Positions 37,775 to 47,820 of a stretch of 64,000 nucleotides of DNA are shown piece after piece. The DNA is from Methanococcus voltae. GTDB lineage: Archaea; AGJL01; Methanococci; Methanococcales; Methanococcaceae. The notes beneath the pieces are model-generated. The model was not told the DNA's origin, searched no databases, and saw only the letters and a program-made list of their open reading frames with translations. The position numbers and the translations under genes were made by a program. How positions within the stretch are numbered: the first letter of the stretch is position 1; the number at the start of each line of letters is the position of its first letter. Location of the stretch: positions 248,001 to 312,000 of the forward strand of contig NZ_JAGGMO010000002.1 in the NCBI RefSeq assembly GCF_017875395.1, given 5' to 3'.

Positions 37775-39301
37775 ATGAATCAAAATAATGCAGAAATTAA
37801 TAATTTAAAAATTTTGGGATATACAATAGGCGAAACGTCTTCCTACGCATTACAAATGATTTCATCCGATGTTCCAGAAATAGGGCAGTATGTATCAATA
37901 TATAATGAAGGAACAGAAGTATTGGGAATGATTGAAAATGTAGTTCGTGGAAATTTGATTACTAACGAATTAAAAGAATATGGGGCAGTTACTAATATAA
38001 AAGAGTTTGAAAGCGAAGATGAAATTTACACAATTTCATCAATAAAAATTTTGGGCGATACTAAGAATATGCAAATACCAAGACGACCCCCAAAGCCATT
38101 AACCGAGATATACAAGACTTCTAAAGTAACACTTGATAAAGTATTTTCCAATGGCAAATTAGAAATTGGAAAATTGATATCATCAGATATAGGTGTTTCC
38201 TTAGATGTAAATAAATTATGCTCTAGACATTTGGCAGTTTTAGCGATAACAGGGCAAGGTAAATCAAATACGATTTCAGTTTTATTGGAACAGTTTAAAA
38301 AACTGAATGCCACAATAATAGTTTTTGATATGCACCGTGAATATTTGGAAATGGAAAGTTACAGCACCGATTTAAAAATAAATCCAATTAAACCAAAAAT
38401 AAATATTTACAATATGCACCCTGATTCACTTATGAATTTAGCGGGTGTAGACCCTGCAGCATCTATTCAAAGGTCATTTGGTAGACGTGCAATACTTGGT
38501 TTAAATAAAGAACACGAAGAAGTTGAATTTAATAGCGTAGAAGAGTATATAAATACCATAATAACTAGAATAGAAATTTACGCAGATATGGATGAATATA
38601 AAAACAAATTAGATAGTTTAATAACATTAAAAATGAGATTTGAAGATTTATTAGCGTATAAATCAAAAATTACTGCAATAAACTACAATCCTATTTCAGG
38701 CATTAAAGAAAATAGAATTAACATTGTGGACATTAGCGAACTTGATGAAGAAAGTACGGATTTAATAATATCTTATTTCTCAAAAGAAATATTAAAAGAC
38801 AGGAAAAAGTCATTTTGGAGCACAAAAACTGCAAATCCGATATTTATAATATATGAAGAGGCGCATTTGATAGTGCCTCAAAATAGACCTACAAAATCAA
38901 AAGTGCCCATTTCTAGAATTGCTAGGGAAGGTAGGAAGTTTGGCGTCGGTATTTGCCTTGTTTCTCAGCGTCCTAAGACATTAGACCAAGAGGCACTTTC
39001 ACAGTGTAATAATTTCATAATCTCAAAGATAATTGAACCAAAAGACCAAAGATACATCCAACAGGCTTCCGAAAGTCTAAGTGAAGATTTAATTGCACAG
39101 TTACCTTCTTTAAACGTTGGTGAAGCTATTGTATTAGGTCCTTGCCTTAAAATACCTGCACTTATAAAAGTAAACCGTTTTAATGGAATTTACGGCGGTG
39201 AGGACGTAATGTTTGATGAATTATGGGAAAAAAGTGAAAATGATTTATCAAATAAAACTTTGGGAAAAAGTATTTTTGAAGATGAAGAGGATGAATTATA
39301 A
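37775..39301 (+). CDS. HerA-like hexameric DNA translocase/helicase ATPase
   Basis: 508 residues with AGAGGGTAATT before the ATG. An N-terminal HAS-barrel (about 1-100) is followed by the ATPase: Walker A AITGQGKSNT near residue 170, VFDMHREYL, Walker B IIYEEAHLIVP, then VSQRPKTLDQEALSQCNNF and the arginine finger region. HerA works with NurA, Mre11 and Rad50 in resection of DNA ends; none of these genes adjoins it here. The family includes close paralogues, so the partner is not certain. Confidence 0.87.
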   Translation: MNQNNAEINNLKILGYTIGETSSYALQMISSDVPEIGQYVSIYNEGTEVLGMIENVVRGNLITNELKEYGAVTNIKEFESEDEIYTISSIKILGDTKNMQIPRRPPKPLTEIYKTSKVTLDKVFSNGKLEIGKLISSDIGVSLDVNKLCSRHLAVLAITGQGKSNTISVLLEQFKKLNATIIVFDMHREYLEMESYSTDLKINPIKPKINIYNMHPDSLMNLAGVDPAASIQRSFGRRAILGLNKEHEEVEFNSVEEYINTIITRIEIYADMDEYKNKLDSLITLKMRFEDLLAYKSKITAINYNPISGIKENRINIVDISELDEESTDLIISYFSKEILKDRKKSFWSTKTANPIFIIYEEAHLIVPQNRPTKSKVPISRIAREGRKFGVGICLVSQRPKTLDQEALSQCNNFIISKIIEPKDQRYIQQASESLSEDLIAQLPSLNVGEAIVLGPCLKIPALIKVNRFNGIYGGEDVMFDELWEKSENDLSNKTLGKSIFEDEEDEL

Positions 39302-39440
39302 TTATAGATTTAATTATAAAATAACAATAACTTTTTAAACATATTTGTTATTTTTATTTTTATTTTATTATTTTATTACTATTTTATTATTTTATTACTA
39401 TTTTATTATTACTTTTATCGTATAATATTTCAAATTTCAA

Positions 39441-40085
39441 TTATATCGGTAACATTAGTATTAAAGGCAAAATAAACGGAACTAAAGCGCTTAATATAAC
39501 CCCATGTACGAATGAAAGCATTGTATACTCATTACCGCCAAATTTAGCCACTACGGGCATTGTTGAGTCCATTGAAGTTGCACCGCCCAATGTTATAGCA
39601 CTATCCTTTGGAAATTTTTTTATGACTAGCGGGTAACCTACCATAGTAAATATTTCCCTCATAAAATTCATTAAAAATGCAATAAGTCCAAATTCTGTTG
39701 AGTAAGTTACTATTGTAGGTCCAGCTAAACTGTACCAGCCCAAACTCATAGATATGGCCATACTGTACTTTAAAGGAATGCCTAAAAGTGGTATTGCAAT
39801 TATTGCTGATACAAATGCACCAAATATTGATATTGCAGGTAATAATAAGCCCATTTTACCCACATGTCTTATACTTTTTAAGCCATCACTTTTTGCTAAG
39901 TCTATTCCAATTAAAAATACCATAAGATAGAGCATTAACTCGTAGGTATTTGCAAAATCCATTGTCGTGTATTTGCCTACCGCATACCCTATGATTAAAG
40001 CCAATAACATAATATGAGTAAATGACAATTTATTTGTTATTTTCTTTAGAGTTGAATTTTTAGACGTGAATTGTGATTTTATCAT
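39441..40085 (-). CDS. lysO: LysO-type lysine exporter, C-terminal half
   Basis: 214 residues with AAGGATGATT before the ATG. It holds about six hydrophobic helices and the conserved parts of the DUF340/LysO family: LVFLIGIDLAKSDG, SLGWYSLAGPTIV, NFMREIFTM and LGGATSMDSTMPVV. E. coli LysO (YbjE) is one chain of about 299 residues. Here the first part is encoded by a separate gene 113 bases upstream on the same strand, and together they have 303 residues. Export of lysine is the inferred role. Confidence 0.82.
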   Translation of the reverse strand: MIKSQFTSKNSTLKKITNKLSFTHIMLLALIIGYAVGKYTTMDFANTYELMLYLMVFLIGIDLAKSDGLKSIRHVGKMGLLLPAISIFGAFVSAIIAIPLLGIPLKYSMAISMSLGWYSLAGPTIVTYSTEFGLIAFLMNFMREIFTMVGYPLVIKKFPKDSAITLGGATSMDSTMPVVAKFGGNEYTMLSFVHGVILSALVPFILPLILMLPI

Positions 40086-40198
40086 GTAATCATCCTTTTA
40101 TTTGTATTCTTAGGTTATTTTATTTAGTTTTTTAATATGTTTACTATTTTTTAATATTTTTTAATATTTTTCTTTTTTTATTTTATTTTATTTTCTTT

Positions 40199-40468
40199 TT
40201 AATTTTTAGATAATTTACGTGTTTTCATCTTATTCATTATAACTGTGGCAATTATCAAGGTTACAAACATTGTTAAAAGACAAAATTCTAATGAAGTTAT
40301 AACTGTGGATACTGCATTTGTCTCCATTTTTCCTGTGGAAACGCCTATGAAAAATACCAATAAAATTAACGTTAAATTTATAATGTTGGATAAATTTTTG
40401 TTCTTTAATTGTTTTCTGAAGATATAGCCCAGCAATACCCCAGATATCAAAATTAGCATGATTATCAT
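40199..40468 (-). CDS. LysO-type lysine exporter, N-terminal half
   Basis: 89 residues, three hydrophobic helices, with GAGGT nine bases before the ATG. The pieces LISGVLLGYIFRKQLK and LTLILLVFFIGVSTGKM match the N-terminal region of LysO. The C-terminal part is the next gene downstream with its own ribosome-binding site. The split is therefore a real two-gene arrangement and not a point frameshift. Confidence 0.78.
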   Translation of the reverse strand: MIIMLILISGVLLGYIFRKQLKNKNLSNIINLTLILLVFFIGVSTGKMETNAVSTVITSLEFCLLTMFVTLIIATVIMNKMKTRKLSKN

Positions 40469-40719
40469 AAGATATCTACCTCGTGTTTAATTAAATTTAT
40501 GTAATAAAATTTATATAATTATATTATATTTATTTAGTTTTTTAGGTATATGTCTTTAAATATATATAGATAATTATATATAATTTCCAGAAGTAATTAT
40601 CATTTAATAATAAAATAATGAAAATATTCGTAAAAATGATAAAAAATAACAATAAACTAACAATAAAATAATAATTTTAAAACAATTTACAAAATATTAA
40701 TTTAAATAGGGGGCATATT

Positions 40720-41538
40720 ATGATAGAAATCATAACCTTTCAAGAAGTTAAAAGTAACGACGAACACATTACAGAAGTTATGTATGAAAAATTTTTAAAA
40801 GAATTAAAAGAAAAATACCCTAAACTAGAAATAATATCTGAAGATTACGATGAAGAAGTTGATGAAAGTAAAAATAATGGTACAAAATTCTATACAAAAA
40901 TTTTAGAAATGAAATTAACCTTTGAAACATTCACAGAGTACATAAAATTTTGTATAGAACAAGGTGCTGACTTAGAAGTAATGAAACCTTCAAAAATAAC
41001 TGTTAGCTCAAAAGAGTTTGGGGAATTGTTATTATACATAATTGAATTTTTTAACAAAATACAAGCAAGATACGATATTAGTTACTCTGTTGAATCAAAA
41101 CCTGATATCGAATATACACTTGAAGAATTAAGAGAAGGAATTTACGATGAAGATGACATGTATGAGTTCGTAGAAGATGGATATATTGATGCCAAATTTG
41201 TTTTAAAGGGATTCGGGAAAAGTGAAAAAGAAGTTGTATCTAACATATTGAAAACCATTAGCGAAGATATGTACGTTAATAAGGTTATTACACAACCTAT
41301 GGAAATTGAAAACAACGGCGCAAATGGAAATATGCCAAAACCTGGCTTTTCTGGATTAATAGCACTTGAAGTATTTGCAAAACCATTTGAAATAGTAGAA
41401 TTTACATACAAATATTTACCTGTTACCGTGAAATTCCAAGATAAGGATATAGAATTAGAAATTAACGAAATACAAGACATTGGAAATGATTTGGGTGGTG
41501 CAATATTTGAATTATCCCACGCTGCAGCAAATATGTAA
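40720..41538 (+). CDS. Hypothetical acidic protein
   Basis: 272 residues with TAGGGGGCATATT before the ATG. It is cytoplasmic, acidic and has no Cys or membrane helix. The halves look somewhat alike: each has a charged helix followed by beta-like pieces (KFYTKILEMKLTFETFTEYI; KFVLKGFGKSEKEVVSNIL), so an internal duplication is possible. I do not recognise a family. Monocistronic in a clean promoter setting. Confidence 0.7.
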   Translation: MIEIITFQEVKSNDEHITEVMYEKFLKELKEKYPKLEIISEDYDEEVDESKNNGTKFYTKILEMKLTFETFTEYIKFCIEQGADLEVMKPSKITVSSKEFGELLLYIIEFFNKIQARYDISYSVESKPDIEYTLEELREGIYDEDDMYEFVEDGYIDAKFVLKGFGKSEKEVVSNILKTISEDMYVNKVITQPMEIENNGANGNMPKPGFSGLIALEVFAKPFEIVEFTYKYLPVTVKFQDKDIELEINEIQDIGNDLGGAIFELSHAAANM

Positions 41539-41714
41539 TATATAAAATTATTATTTTATTTTTTAACATTTACTTTTTTACGATAATTAATTATTTAAAG
41601 GAAGTTATGATATTACATACTATCATAAATATAATTATTAATTTCAATTATTAATTTTAAGTATAAATTAATTATTCGTATCATTTAGTGATTAATTCAT
41701 AATATGGTGATAAA

Positions 41715-42515
41715 GTGCATCCTTCAATAAAACATATGCGTGAAGATAGATTACCTCACATATTCTGTGCAGGTTGTGGAAATGGGATTGTATTAAACTG
41801 TTTTATAAATGCTATGGAAAGGCAGAAATTAGATACCGATGATATAATAGCAATTTCAGGAATTGGGTGCTCTTCTAGAGTTCCAGGCTATTTAAACTGT
41901 GATTCATTGCACACTACTCACGGTCGACCGATTGCTTTTGCTTTGGGGACAAAAGTAGCAAGACAGGATAAAAAAGTAGTTGTATTTACAGGTGACGGGG
42001 ATACATCTGCAATTGGTGGAAATCACTTTTTACATGGTTGTAGAAGAAATATTGATATGACCGTTATTTGCATTAACAACAACATATATGGTATGACAGG
42101 AGGGCAGTGCTCACCTACAACGCCACACGAGAAAAAGGCAACTACAGCACCTTACGGAAACCCCGAAAATCCATTAGATTTGTGCAATGTTGCAAAAGCT
42201 GCAGGTGCTTCGTATGTTGCGAGATGGACAACAGCTCATCCAATACAACTTGCTAATTCAATCAAAAAAGGAATGGAAAAGAAAGGTTTTGCATTCATCG
42301 AAGTAGTTTCACAATGCCCTACATACTACGGTAGATTTAACGTTTCCAAGAAACCTGCTGATATGATGACATTCTTAAAAGATAGTAGTTTAAGAGCTGC
42401 TAAAGCTGAAAAAATGAGTCCTGAAGAATTAATTGATAAAGTTATTATTGGAGAATTCCAAGATATTGAAAAACCAGAATACATTGAACAATTGAAAAAA
42501 TTACAGGATTTATAA
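41715..42515 (+). CDS. korB: 2-oxoglutarate:ferredoxin oxidoreductase beta subunit
   Basis: 266 residues starting with GTG after GGTGATAAA. The ThDP site is VVFTGDGDTSAIGG, with NNNIYGMTGGQ about 27 residues later. The Cys pair in CAGCGNG and GIGCSSR are cluster ligands. The pattern CAGCGNGIVL with VPGYLNCDSLHTTHGR is that of KorB rather than PorB. It makes or uses 2-oxoglutarate with ferredoxin; in Methanococcus it runs in the synthetic direction of the incomplete reductive citric acid pathway. korC follows. korA and korD are not in the window. Confidence 0.9.
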   Translation: MHPSIKHMREDRLPHIFCAGCGNGIVLNCFINAMERQKLDTDDIIAISGIGCSSRVPGYLNCDSLHTTHGRPIAFALGTKVARQDKKVVVFTGDGDTSAIGGNHFLHGCRRNIDMTVICINNNIYGMTGGQCSPTTPHEKKATTAPYGNPENPLDLCNVAKAAGASYVARWTTAHPIQLANSIKKGMEKKGFAFIEVVSQCPTYYGRFNVSKKPADMMTFLKDSSLRAAKAEKMSPEELIDKVIIGEFQDIEKPEYIEQLKKLQDL

Positions 42516-42607
42516 GTAATTAACCTAAATAATGCAATAATTATTAAATAGATAATATTAATTAAATAATATTATTAAATAATATAACTAAGCTATTGAG
42601 TGAAATT

Positions 42608-43141
42608 ATGAGAAAAGAAGTAAGATTTTCAGGATTTGGCGGTCAGGGTATCATATTAGCCGGTGTTATATTGGGCAAAGCCATATCATTATACGGCGGT
42701 AAAAACGCAGTTCAAACACAATCCTACGGTCCAGAAGCTAGAGGTGGGGCAAGTAAGTCCGAAGTAGTAATATCTGAGGAAGAAATAGATTTTCCAAAAG
42801 TTATATTACCTGATGTACTTATATCAATGTCACAACCTGCTTTTGACAAATATGGGGAAGAGATAAAAGAAAATGCTACCATTTTAATCGATAAAGATCT
42901 TGTAAGTGTTCCTGAAGAATACGAATCAAAAAATAAGGTTTACAAAATCCCATTCACCGAAATCGCAAATAAAGAAATTGGTTTGGGTATTGTTGCAAAT
43001 ATTGTTATGCTCGGCTCCTTAACAAAAATATTAGATGTAGACCCGGAAATAGTTAAAAAAGCGCTTTTAGAAAGTGTTCCAAAAGGTACGGAAAAGAAAA
43101 ATACCTTAGCATTTGAAAAAGGGTACGATTATATCCAATAA
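42608..43141 (+). CDS. korC: 2-oxoglutarate:ferredoxin oxidoreductase gamma subunit
   Basis: 177 residues from the ATG at 42608, with GAGTGAAATT directly upstream; the TTG at 42596 is not used. The gamma-domain start VRFSGFGGQGIILAGVILGKA and AVQTQSYGPEARGGASKSEVV are diagnostic. It is the small subunit that joins the KorAB core. It follows korB by 92 bases. Confidence 0.92.
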   Translation: MRKEVRFSGFGGQGIILAGVILGKAISLYGGKNAVQTQSYGPEARGGASKSEVVISEEEIDFPKVILPDVLISMSQPAFDKYGEEIKENATILIDKDLVSVPEEYESKNKVYKIPFTEIANKEIGLGIVANIVMLGSLTKILDVDPEIVKKALLESVPKGTEKKNTLAFEKGYDYIQ

Positions 43142-43526
43142 TATCTAGATTATTCCTAAATAGTATCTTTTTTTAATTTTGGATTTTTATATTCTTTTAT
43201 ATATTTCTTATATTCTTTTATATATTTCTTATATTCTTTTATATATTTCTTATATTCTTTTATATATTTCTTATATTCTTTTATATATTTCTTATATTTT
43301 ATTTTAAATTTTAGTTTAGTTGTTTTATTTAGCTTAGTGGATTATAGGGTTATTTTATTACCAATTACTCTTTAAAAATGATTTACTTTAATTTGTTTAT
43401 TTATTATGACTTATTGACGAGGTAAGTATTATATATGTTAAAAATCATAAATAAGTGTAATAGATTTGTGTAATAAATTATGGAATAACTAATTGTATAC
43501 TAAAAAAATAGTCAAATTGTGAAACC
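43142..43526. other. Intergenic region with TATA-like repeat
   Basis: A 385-base spacer behind korC. It holds the 21-bp repeat at 43188-43292. The right half is A+T-rich with the promoter of the next gene; no further structure seen. Confidence 0.45.
43188..43292. repeat. 21-bp tandem repeat, 5 copies, each with a TTTATATA box
   Basis: Five identical units TATATTCTTTTATATATTTCT begin at 43188, 43209, 43230, 43251 and 43272. Each contains TTTATATA, the methanococcal box A, on the plus strand. It starts 46 bases after korC and about 235 bases before the next plus-strand gene. Confidence 0.88.
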
Positions 43527-44015
43527 ATGGCTTCAAGAGATTCCCAAATACCAATAATATTCATAGGAATAATCATTATAATTTTAACCGCTATTCCATT
43601 CATATTTATGACTGAAAAGTCTAAAACTGAAACTTACGATTATAAACTTAAAGAATTGGGCGTAGTATCACATGAAACCTATGAAACTGATGGAAAAGTA
43701 TATTTAACATGTAATCAAGTCGTTTTGGAATTAGGAAGTAGATTACATTATGAACTAGATAGAAATAATAAATTAGATATTTGTAAAATAGTTTGGCTTT
43801 CAGCTAATGAATTTGAAAATCTTGAAAAATGTACGATATTATCAGAATACAACAACTCAGGTAGGATGATTAAGTACTATAAATTTGAAATTGAAAGACA
43901 AAATTTTGAAGTTTTAAAATTAAACAATATTTCAAAAAGTGAATATTATGGAAATTTAGAATACTATTATCCTAAAATCATGAGTTTAGGAGAATTAGAG
44001 GTATACTACAGATAA
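43527..44015 (+). CDS. Hypothetical membrane-anchored protein
   Basis: 162 residues. A short polar N-terminus is followed by one hydrophobic helix (IPIIFIGIIIIILTAIPFIF, residues 8-27), then a probable extracytoplasmic domain with three Cys residues. A weak GTGAAACC signal precedes the ATG. I do not recognise the domain. It may be secreted or an anchored surface protein. The next gene begins 150 bases later. Confidence 0.65.
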   Translation: MASRDSQIPIIFIGIIIIILTAIPFIFMTEKSKTETYDYKLKELGVVSHETYETDGKVYLTCNQVVLELGSRLHYELDRNNKLDICKIVWLSANEFENLEKCTILSEYNNSGRMIKYYKFEIERQNFEVLKLNNISKSEYYGNLEYYYPKIMSLGELEVYYR

Positions 44016-44165
44016 GTATTGCTAAGTATAATTAATTACGGAAATTCGCATATTAAAAATACATGAAACATGAAATTAATTAAATAGATATTTAAATAAT
44101 TATGTCGTAATAAAGAAGTAGTAAAAATATAAAATAACCATAACGTGAAAACTTGGAGGCTTATT

Positions 44166-44726
44166 ATGGTTACCGTTATACCCCTAAACGAAGAAGAAAA
44201 AGCAAGTATTATAAAGGGACTTAGAAGTGCCGTTCCAGCTACAAAATTAGTTACTTTAAAAAGATTAGTTGACCTTACTGAAGCTAGACCTGAATCATTT
44301 CAATACATGGACATGTATGACAAAAGGTCATTAAACGAAATTATAACCAGCGTGGAATATATCGTAACATATGATATGGATGAAGTCATTAAAAGAGAAG
44401 CTATGGTGACTTTAGAAAAAGTTAAAAGAACTTTAGGTATTAAATTCTTTAACAGTTTAACACTATGTAATAAGTGTAACAACATTATTGATGTAGGATG
44501 GGAACATTGTGCACATTGCGGTACCAGTATTGAAAACATGGTATTTGAGGATGTAGAATTCTGTAAAGGTTGTTCAAAGCCTGTTTTACCAGATTGGGTA
44601 CATTGCACACATTGCGGTATTGAATTGAAGAAAAAAGAAGACACTATTCCAAAATGTAGAAAATGTAGGAGAGAAGTTGACCCTACATGGCTCGTTTGTC
44701 CATTCTGCGGTGCAAAATTAAGATAA
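44166..44726 (+). CDS. Double zinc ribbon protein
   Basis: 186 residues from the ATG at 44166, after TTGGAGGCTTATT; the GTG at 44145 lies upstream of that signal. Residues 1-100 are helical with no known motif. Three zinc-ribbon units follow: CNKCNN...CAHCGTSI, CKGCSK...CTHCGIEL and CRKCRR...CPFCGAKL. This is a methanogen-type protein of unknown function; zinc ribbons suggest nucleic acid or protein binding. Confidence 0.8.
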   Translation: MVTVIPLNEEEKASIIKGLRSAVPATKLVTLKRLVDLTEARPESFQYMDMYDKRSLNEIITSVEYIVTYDMDEVIKREAMVTLEKVKRTLGIKFFNSLTLCNKCNNIIDVGWEHCAHCGTSIENMVFEDVEFCKGCSKPVLPDWVHCTHCGIELKKKEDTIPKCRKCRREVDPTWLVCPFCGAKLR

Positions 44727-44828
44727 TTTAAATTATATTTATTTTAATTCTTTATTTATTTCTTATTTTTATAGTATTTTATATTATTTTATAGCATTAT
44801 CTCTTTTTTTAGTTTTTATTCTTAATTT

Positions 44829-46049
44829 TTAATTTTTTATCCAAATATCATCTATAATTTCATTATTAGTAGATTTTAAGATTATATAATTTTTAAAATC
44901 ATGTATTGCATTTAAATAAATACCGTAAGCATCATAAGGGCTTTGAAAATGACTGAAATAGTTATGAACATCCTTATCACTCGAAGATTTATTACACATG
45001 TAATAGAAGTTGTCACTGGTTTGCAAATTTTTATACAGCAAATATTCCTGAGATTCTTTAGAGTACTCGAAGAAATTTATATAATTTTTTAAACTTTCTA
45101 AATTTTGAAAGGCTAAATCCTGCATTTTGTTCCCTAACCAAGCACTTGCGTCTCGCTCCATATCTGCCCAGGAAATAGTATTATGCTCAAATACATTAAT
45201 AATACCGCGTGAATTACAATTGTCTAATATATCAGACGGTGTAGCGTATTCTATGTTTTCTAACATTGCTAATTGTTCGGGTAACGCTGTCAAAAAGTCA
45301 AAAATGCCACTTTCTTTGGTGTGATGCTCCCCAATAGTCTCATAATCCATATAAAGGTTCACGCAATCACCATTGCAACCATTTATCCAACTTGCATATT
45401 TTTCAGCCGTTAAAGGATATTCTGACCAATCATTGGATGAAAATCTAAATCCAATATCATCACTTAAACTGTAGTTTCTAAGTAATACCTTTAAACCAGA
45501 AAGGGTCTTATACAAGTAGTTTGGAGAACCGTATTCCAAAACACGGTCTACACCTTCAGTAAATATACCTTTAAAACCCAAATCTTCGACTATTTTTGCA
45601 ACCCGGTTATTATATATCAATTCAGTATTTCTAAAAACTTTTGGTTCGTATTTAAATAAATCCTTTGTCATATATTGATGCTTTTTTATTTCGTCAGTAA
45701 ATTCCTCTTCGGAAATAAAACAACTTAAGGAATGATAATATGTTTCGGTCATTAATTCAACGTTTTTAGTATCAACCAAATCTTTAAAGATGTCCAAAAG
45801 ATAATTATCGTATTCTAAAGCTTGTTCTATAAAGGTACCGGTTATACTAAATGAAACCTTTATATCGTGCTCATCTATTAGATCTAACAACAAATAACTT
45901 GCAGGGTAGTATGATTTCTTGGATACAGTCTTAAAAAGCTCCCTATTTAGATTTATATCCATATATCTACCCCATAAATCCATATCATTATTTATAAATT
46001 TATTTAACCTATGTGGTTGGTGTACTTCGAAATTAAAAGATAAATACAT
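44829..46049 (-). CDS. Glycoside hydrolase family 57 alpha-amylase
   Basis: 406 residues with GGGGGCGAATTTA before the ATG. The GH57 motifs are the N-terminal HQPHRL, the nucleophile segment FRNTELIYNN (Glu143) and the acid/base MDYETIGEHH (Asp235). The enzyme hydrolyses or transfers alpha-1,4-glucan chains and is expected to act on the internal glycogen of methanococci. It is 174 bases downstream of the glycogen synthase-like gene on the same strand. Length is that of the archaeal intracellular group. Confidence 0.9.
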   Translation of the reverse strand: MYLSFNFEVHQPHRLNKFINNDMDLWGRYMDINLNRELFKTVSKKSYYPASYLLLDLIDEHDIKVSFSITGTFIEQALEYDNYLLDIFKDLVDTKNVELMTETYYHSLSCFISEEEFTDEIKKHQYMTKDLFKYEPKVFRNTELIYNNRVAKIVEDLGFKGIFTEGVDRVLEYGSPNYLYKTLSGLKVLLRNYSLSDDIGFRFSSNDWSEYPLTAEKYASWINGCNGDCVNLYMDYETIGEHHTKESGIFDFLTALPEQLAMLENIEYATPSDILDNCNSRGIINVFEHNTISWADMERDASAWLGNKMQDLAFQNLESLKNYINFFEYSKESQEYLLYKNLQTSDNFYYMCNKSSSDKDVHNYFSHFQSPYDAYGIYLNAIHDFKNYIILKSTNNEIIDDIWIKN

Positions 46050-46118
46050 TAAATTCGCCCCCTGAATTTAATAGTTGATAATATGTAGCACGGGTAAAAA
46101 TAAAATAAAAATTAGTTA

Positions 46119-46160
46119 AAATTAAGTTAGATAAAATTAAGTTAGATAAAATTAAGTTAG
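46119..46160. repeat. 15-bp tandem repeat
   Basis: The unit AAATTAAGTTAGATA recurs with GTTAG at 46126, 46141 and 46156. It lies between the glycosyltransferase and amylase genes and has no evident function. Confidence 0.6.
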
Positions 46161-46223
46161 ATAAACTTAAATTATTTAGCATTAACTTATTAATATTAAC
46201 TTATTGACATTAAATTAATAATA

Positions 46224-47444
46224 TTAAATTCTTTCACTTATTTCTGAAGAACTATCATTTTTAGAGTCTAATTTATTTTTAACGGCTTTTTTATATATTT
46301 CTGAAGTGTTATATGCTATATTATCCCAGCTATAATTTAATAAATCGTTTTTAGCATTATTAATTATATTATTTCTAAATTCATTATTTTCAATTAATTT
46401 GGATATTGCCACTGCCAGCTTTTTGGGATTTTTTGGCTCAACTTTAATTCCATTTTTTGAATTTACAATCTCTGATAGTCCACCAGTGTTGCTAACTACG
46501 AGCGGGGTTTCTGAAGCCATAGATTCCAGTGCAACTAAACCAAAAGGCTCATATATTGAAGGAACCACACAAATATCTGCACAGCAGTATAATTTCTTTA
46601 ATTCATCCCCATTTTTAAAGCCCGTAAATATCATATTCTTATTACAACATAGATTTTCGGAAAGAGACTTTAAATAATCATGTTGCGAGCCTTCACCCAC
46701 CAATACTAGCTTTAAATTTTTATATTTGTCGGATAATATCCTAAATGCTCGTATAAGATAATTAACGCCTTTTTGATGCTCTAAACGACCGACGTACAGT
46801 AACATATAATCGTTATTTTTTATGCCTAATTCATCCCTAAATTCAGATAATTCGTCAGAATCTTGAGTAACACAGTATTCACTGAGGTTGATACCGTTAT
46901 AAATTGTATGTATTTTATTATCTGGAGCGCTAAATATGCTACATAATTCTTTTTTTGAAGAATTACTTACAGTTATTACTTCATCAGCTTCAAAAACACT
47001 TAGAAACTCCATTTCATTTATTATTTCTGATATTTTTGAATTAATACCACTACAGCGTCCATATTCCGTGCTGTGTATTGATTGGATATAAGGTTTATTT
47101 AAGAGGTATTTTAAATTTATTCCAACTTTCGACGTCATCCAATCATGGCAGTGAATTAAATCGTATTTATCTATTTCTAAATCGCCTAATTTCTTCTCCA
47201 TTTCACTAGCCATTAACAGTGACCACGATAGGAAATCTTCGCCCTCTTTTATCATTGGTTTTACACGATAAACGTTAACACCGTTTACTAATTCGGGTTT
47301 AGACGTGTACATAACTTCCCCAGTAGTTATAACATCCACTTCATGACCCATTTTAACCAAAGCCTCTGCTAAATTCTTACAATGGATGGATAAACCCCCT
47401 ACGATTAATGGAGGATATTCCCACGTTAGCATTGCTATTTTCAT
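46224..47444 (-). CDS. Glycogen synthase-like glycosyltransferase (GT4/GT5 fold)
   Basis: 406 residues with GGGATGGGATAGG before the ATG. The N-terminal Rossmann domain has TWEYPPLIVGGLSIHCKNLAEAL and LIHCHDW. The C-terminal one has LLYVGRLEHQKGV, LVLVGEGSQ and the nucleotide-sugar site SIYEPFGLVALESMA. It is close to the enzyme of Methanocaldococcus, which is encoded beside pgi and the ADP-dependent PFK. It probably adds glucose to glycogen. Downstream lies the GH57 gene. Confidence 0.85.
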   Translation of the reverse strand: MKIAMLTWEYPPLIVGGLSIHCKNLAEALVKMGHEVDVITTGEVMYTSKPELVNGVNVYRVKPMIKEGEDFLSWSLLMASEMEKKLGDLEIDKYDLIHCHDWMTSKVGINLKYLLNKPYIQSIHSTEYGRCSGINSKISEIINEMEFLSVFEADEVITVSNSSKKELCSIFSAPDNKIHTIYNGINLSEYCVTQDSDELSEFRDELGIKNNDYMLLYVGRLEHQKGVNYLIRAFRILSDKYKNLKLVLVGEGSQHDYLKSLSENLCCNKNMIFTGFKNGDELKKLYCCADICVVPSIYEPFGLVALESMASETPLVVSNTGGLSEIVNSKNGIKVEPKNPKKLAVAISKLIENNEFRNNIINNAKNDLLNYSWDNIAYNTSEIYKKAVKNKLDSKNDSSSEISERI

Positions 47445-47820
47445 CCTATCCCATCCCTAAATTTTAAATTTACTTAGTTATTTAATTTAATTAATGATTT
47501 ATTTCGTTCAGTAGCTAATTTTATCAAGTTTATTAATTTACTAGTAATTAGCTAATGATGAATTTTTGAAAATATAAATTAAAATTAACCCATTATATAT
47601 TTTTTAATTAAAACTTTTTATTATTAACGATATTTTTTATTTTTTAAAATACGTTTAAATGAATGCGGAATTTATAAGTGCTAACATTATATATGACGAA
47701 GATATAAATTAAATTAAGAAGAATAAAATAAACGATGATAAAATAACTCTAATTATTAAAACTATTCTGTATTTAGATTTTAGATTTGATTTTAGTTCAA
47801 ATGTGCCTGCGAGGTAAATT
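47445..47820. other. Divergent promoter region of the glycogen cluster
   Basis: A 376-base spacer between the glycosyltransferase (minus) and pgi (plus). TTATATATGA near 47690 is a likely TATA box for pgi. GAGGTAAATT precedes its ATG. No operator-like palindrome stands out. Confidence 0.45.
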
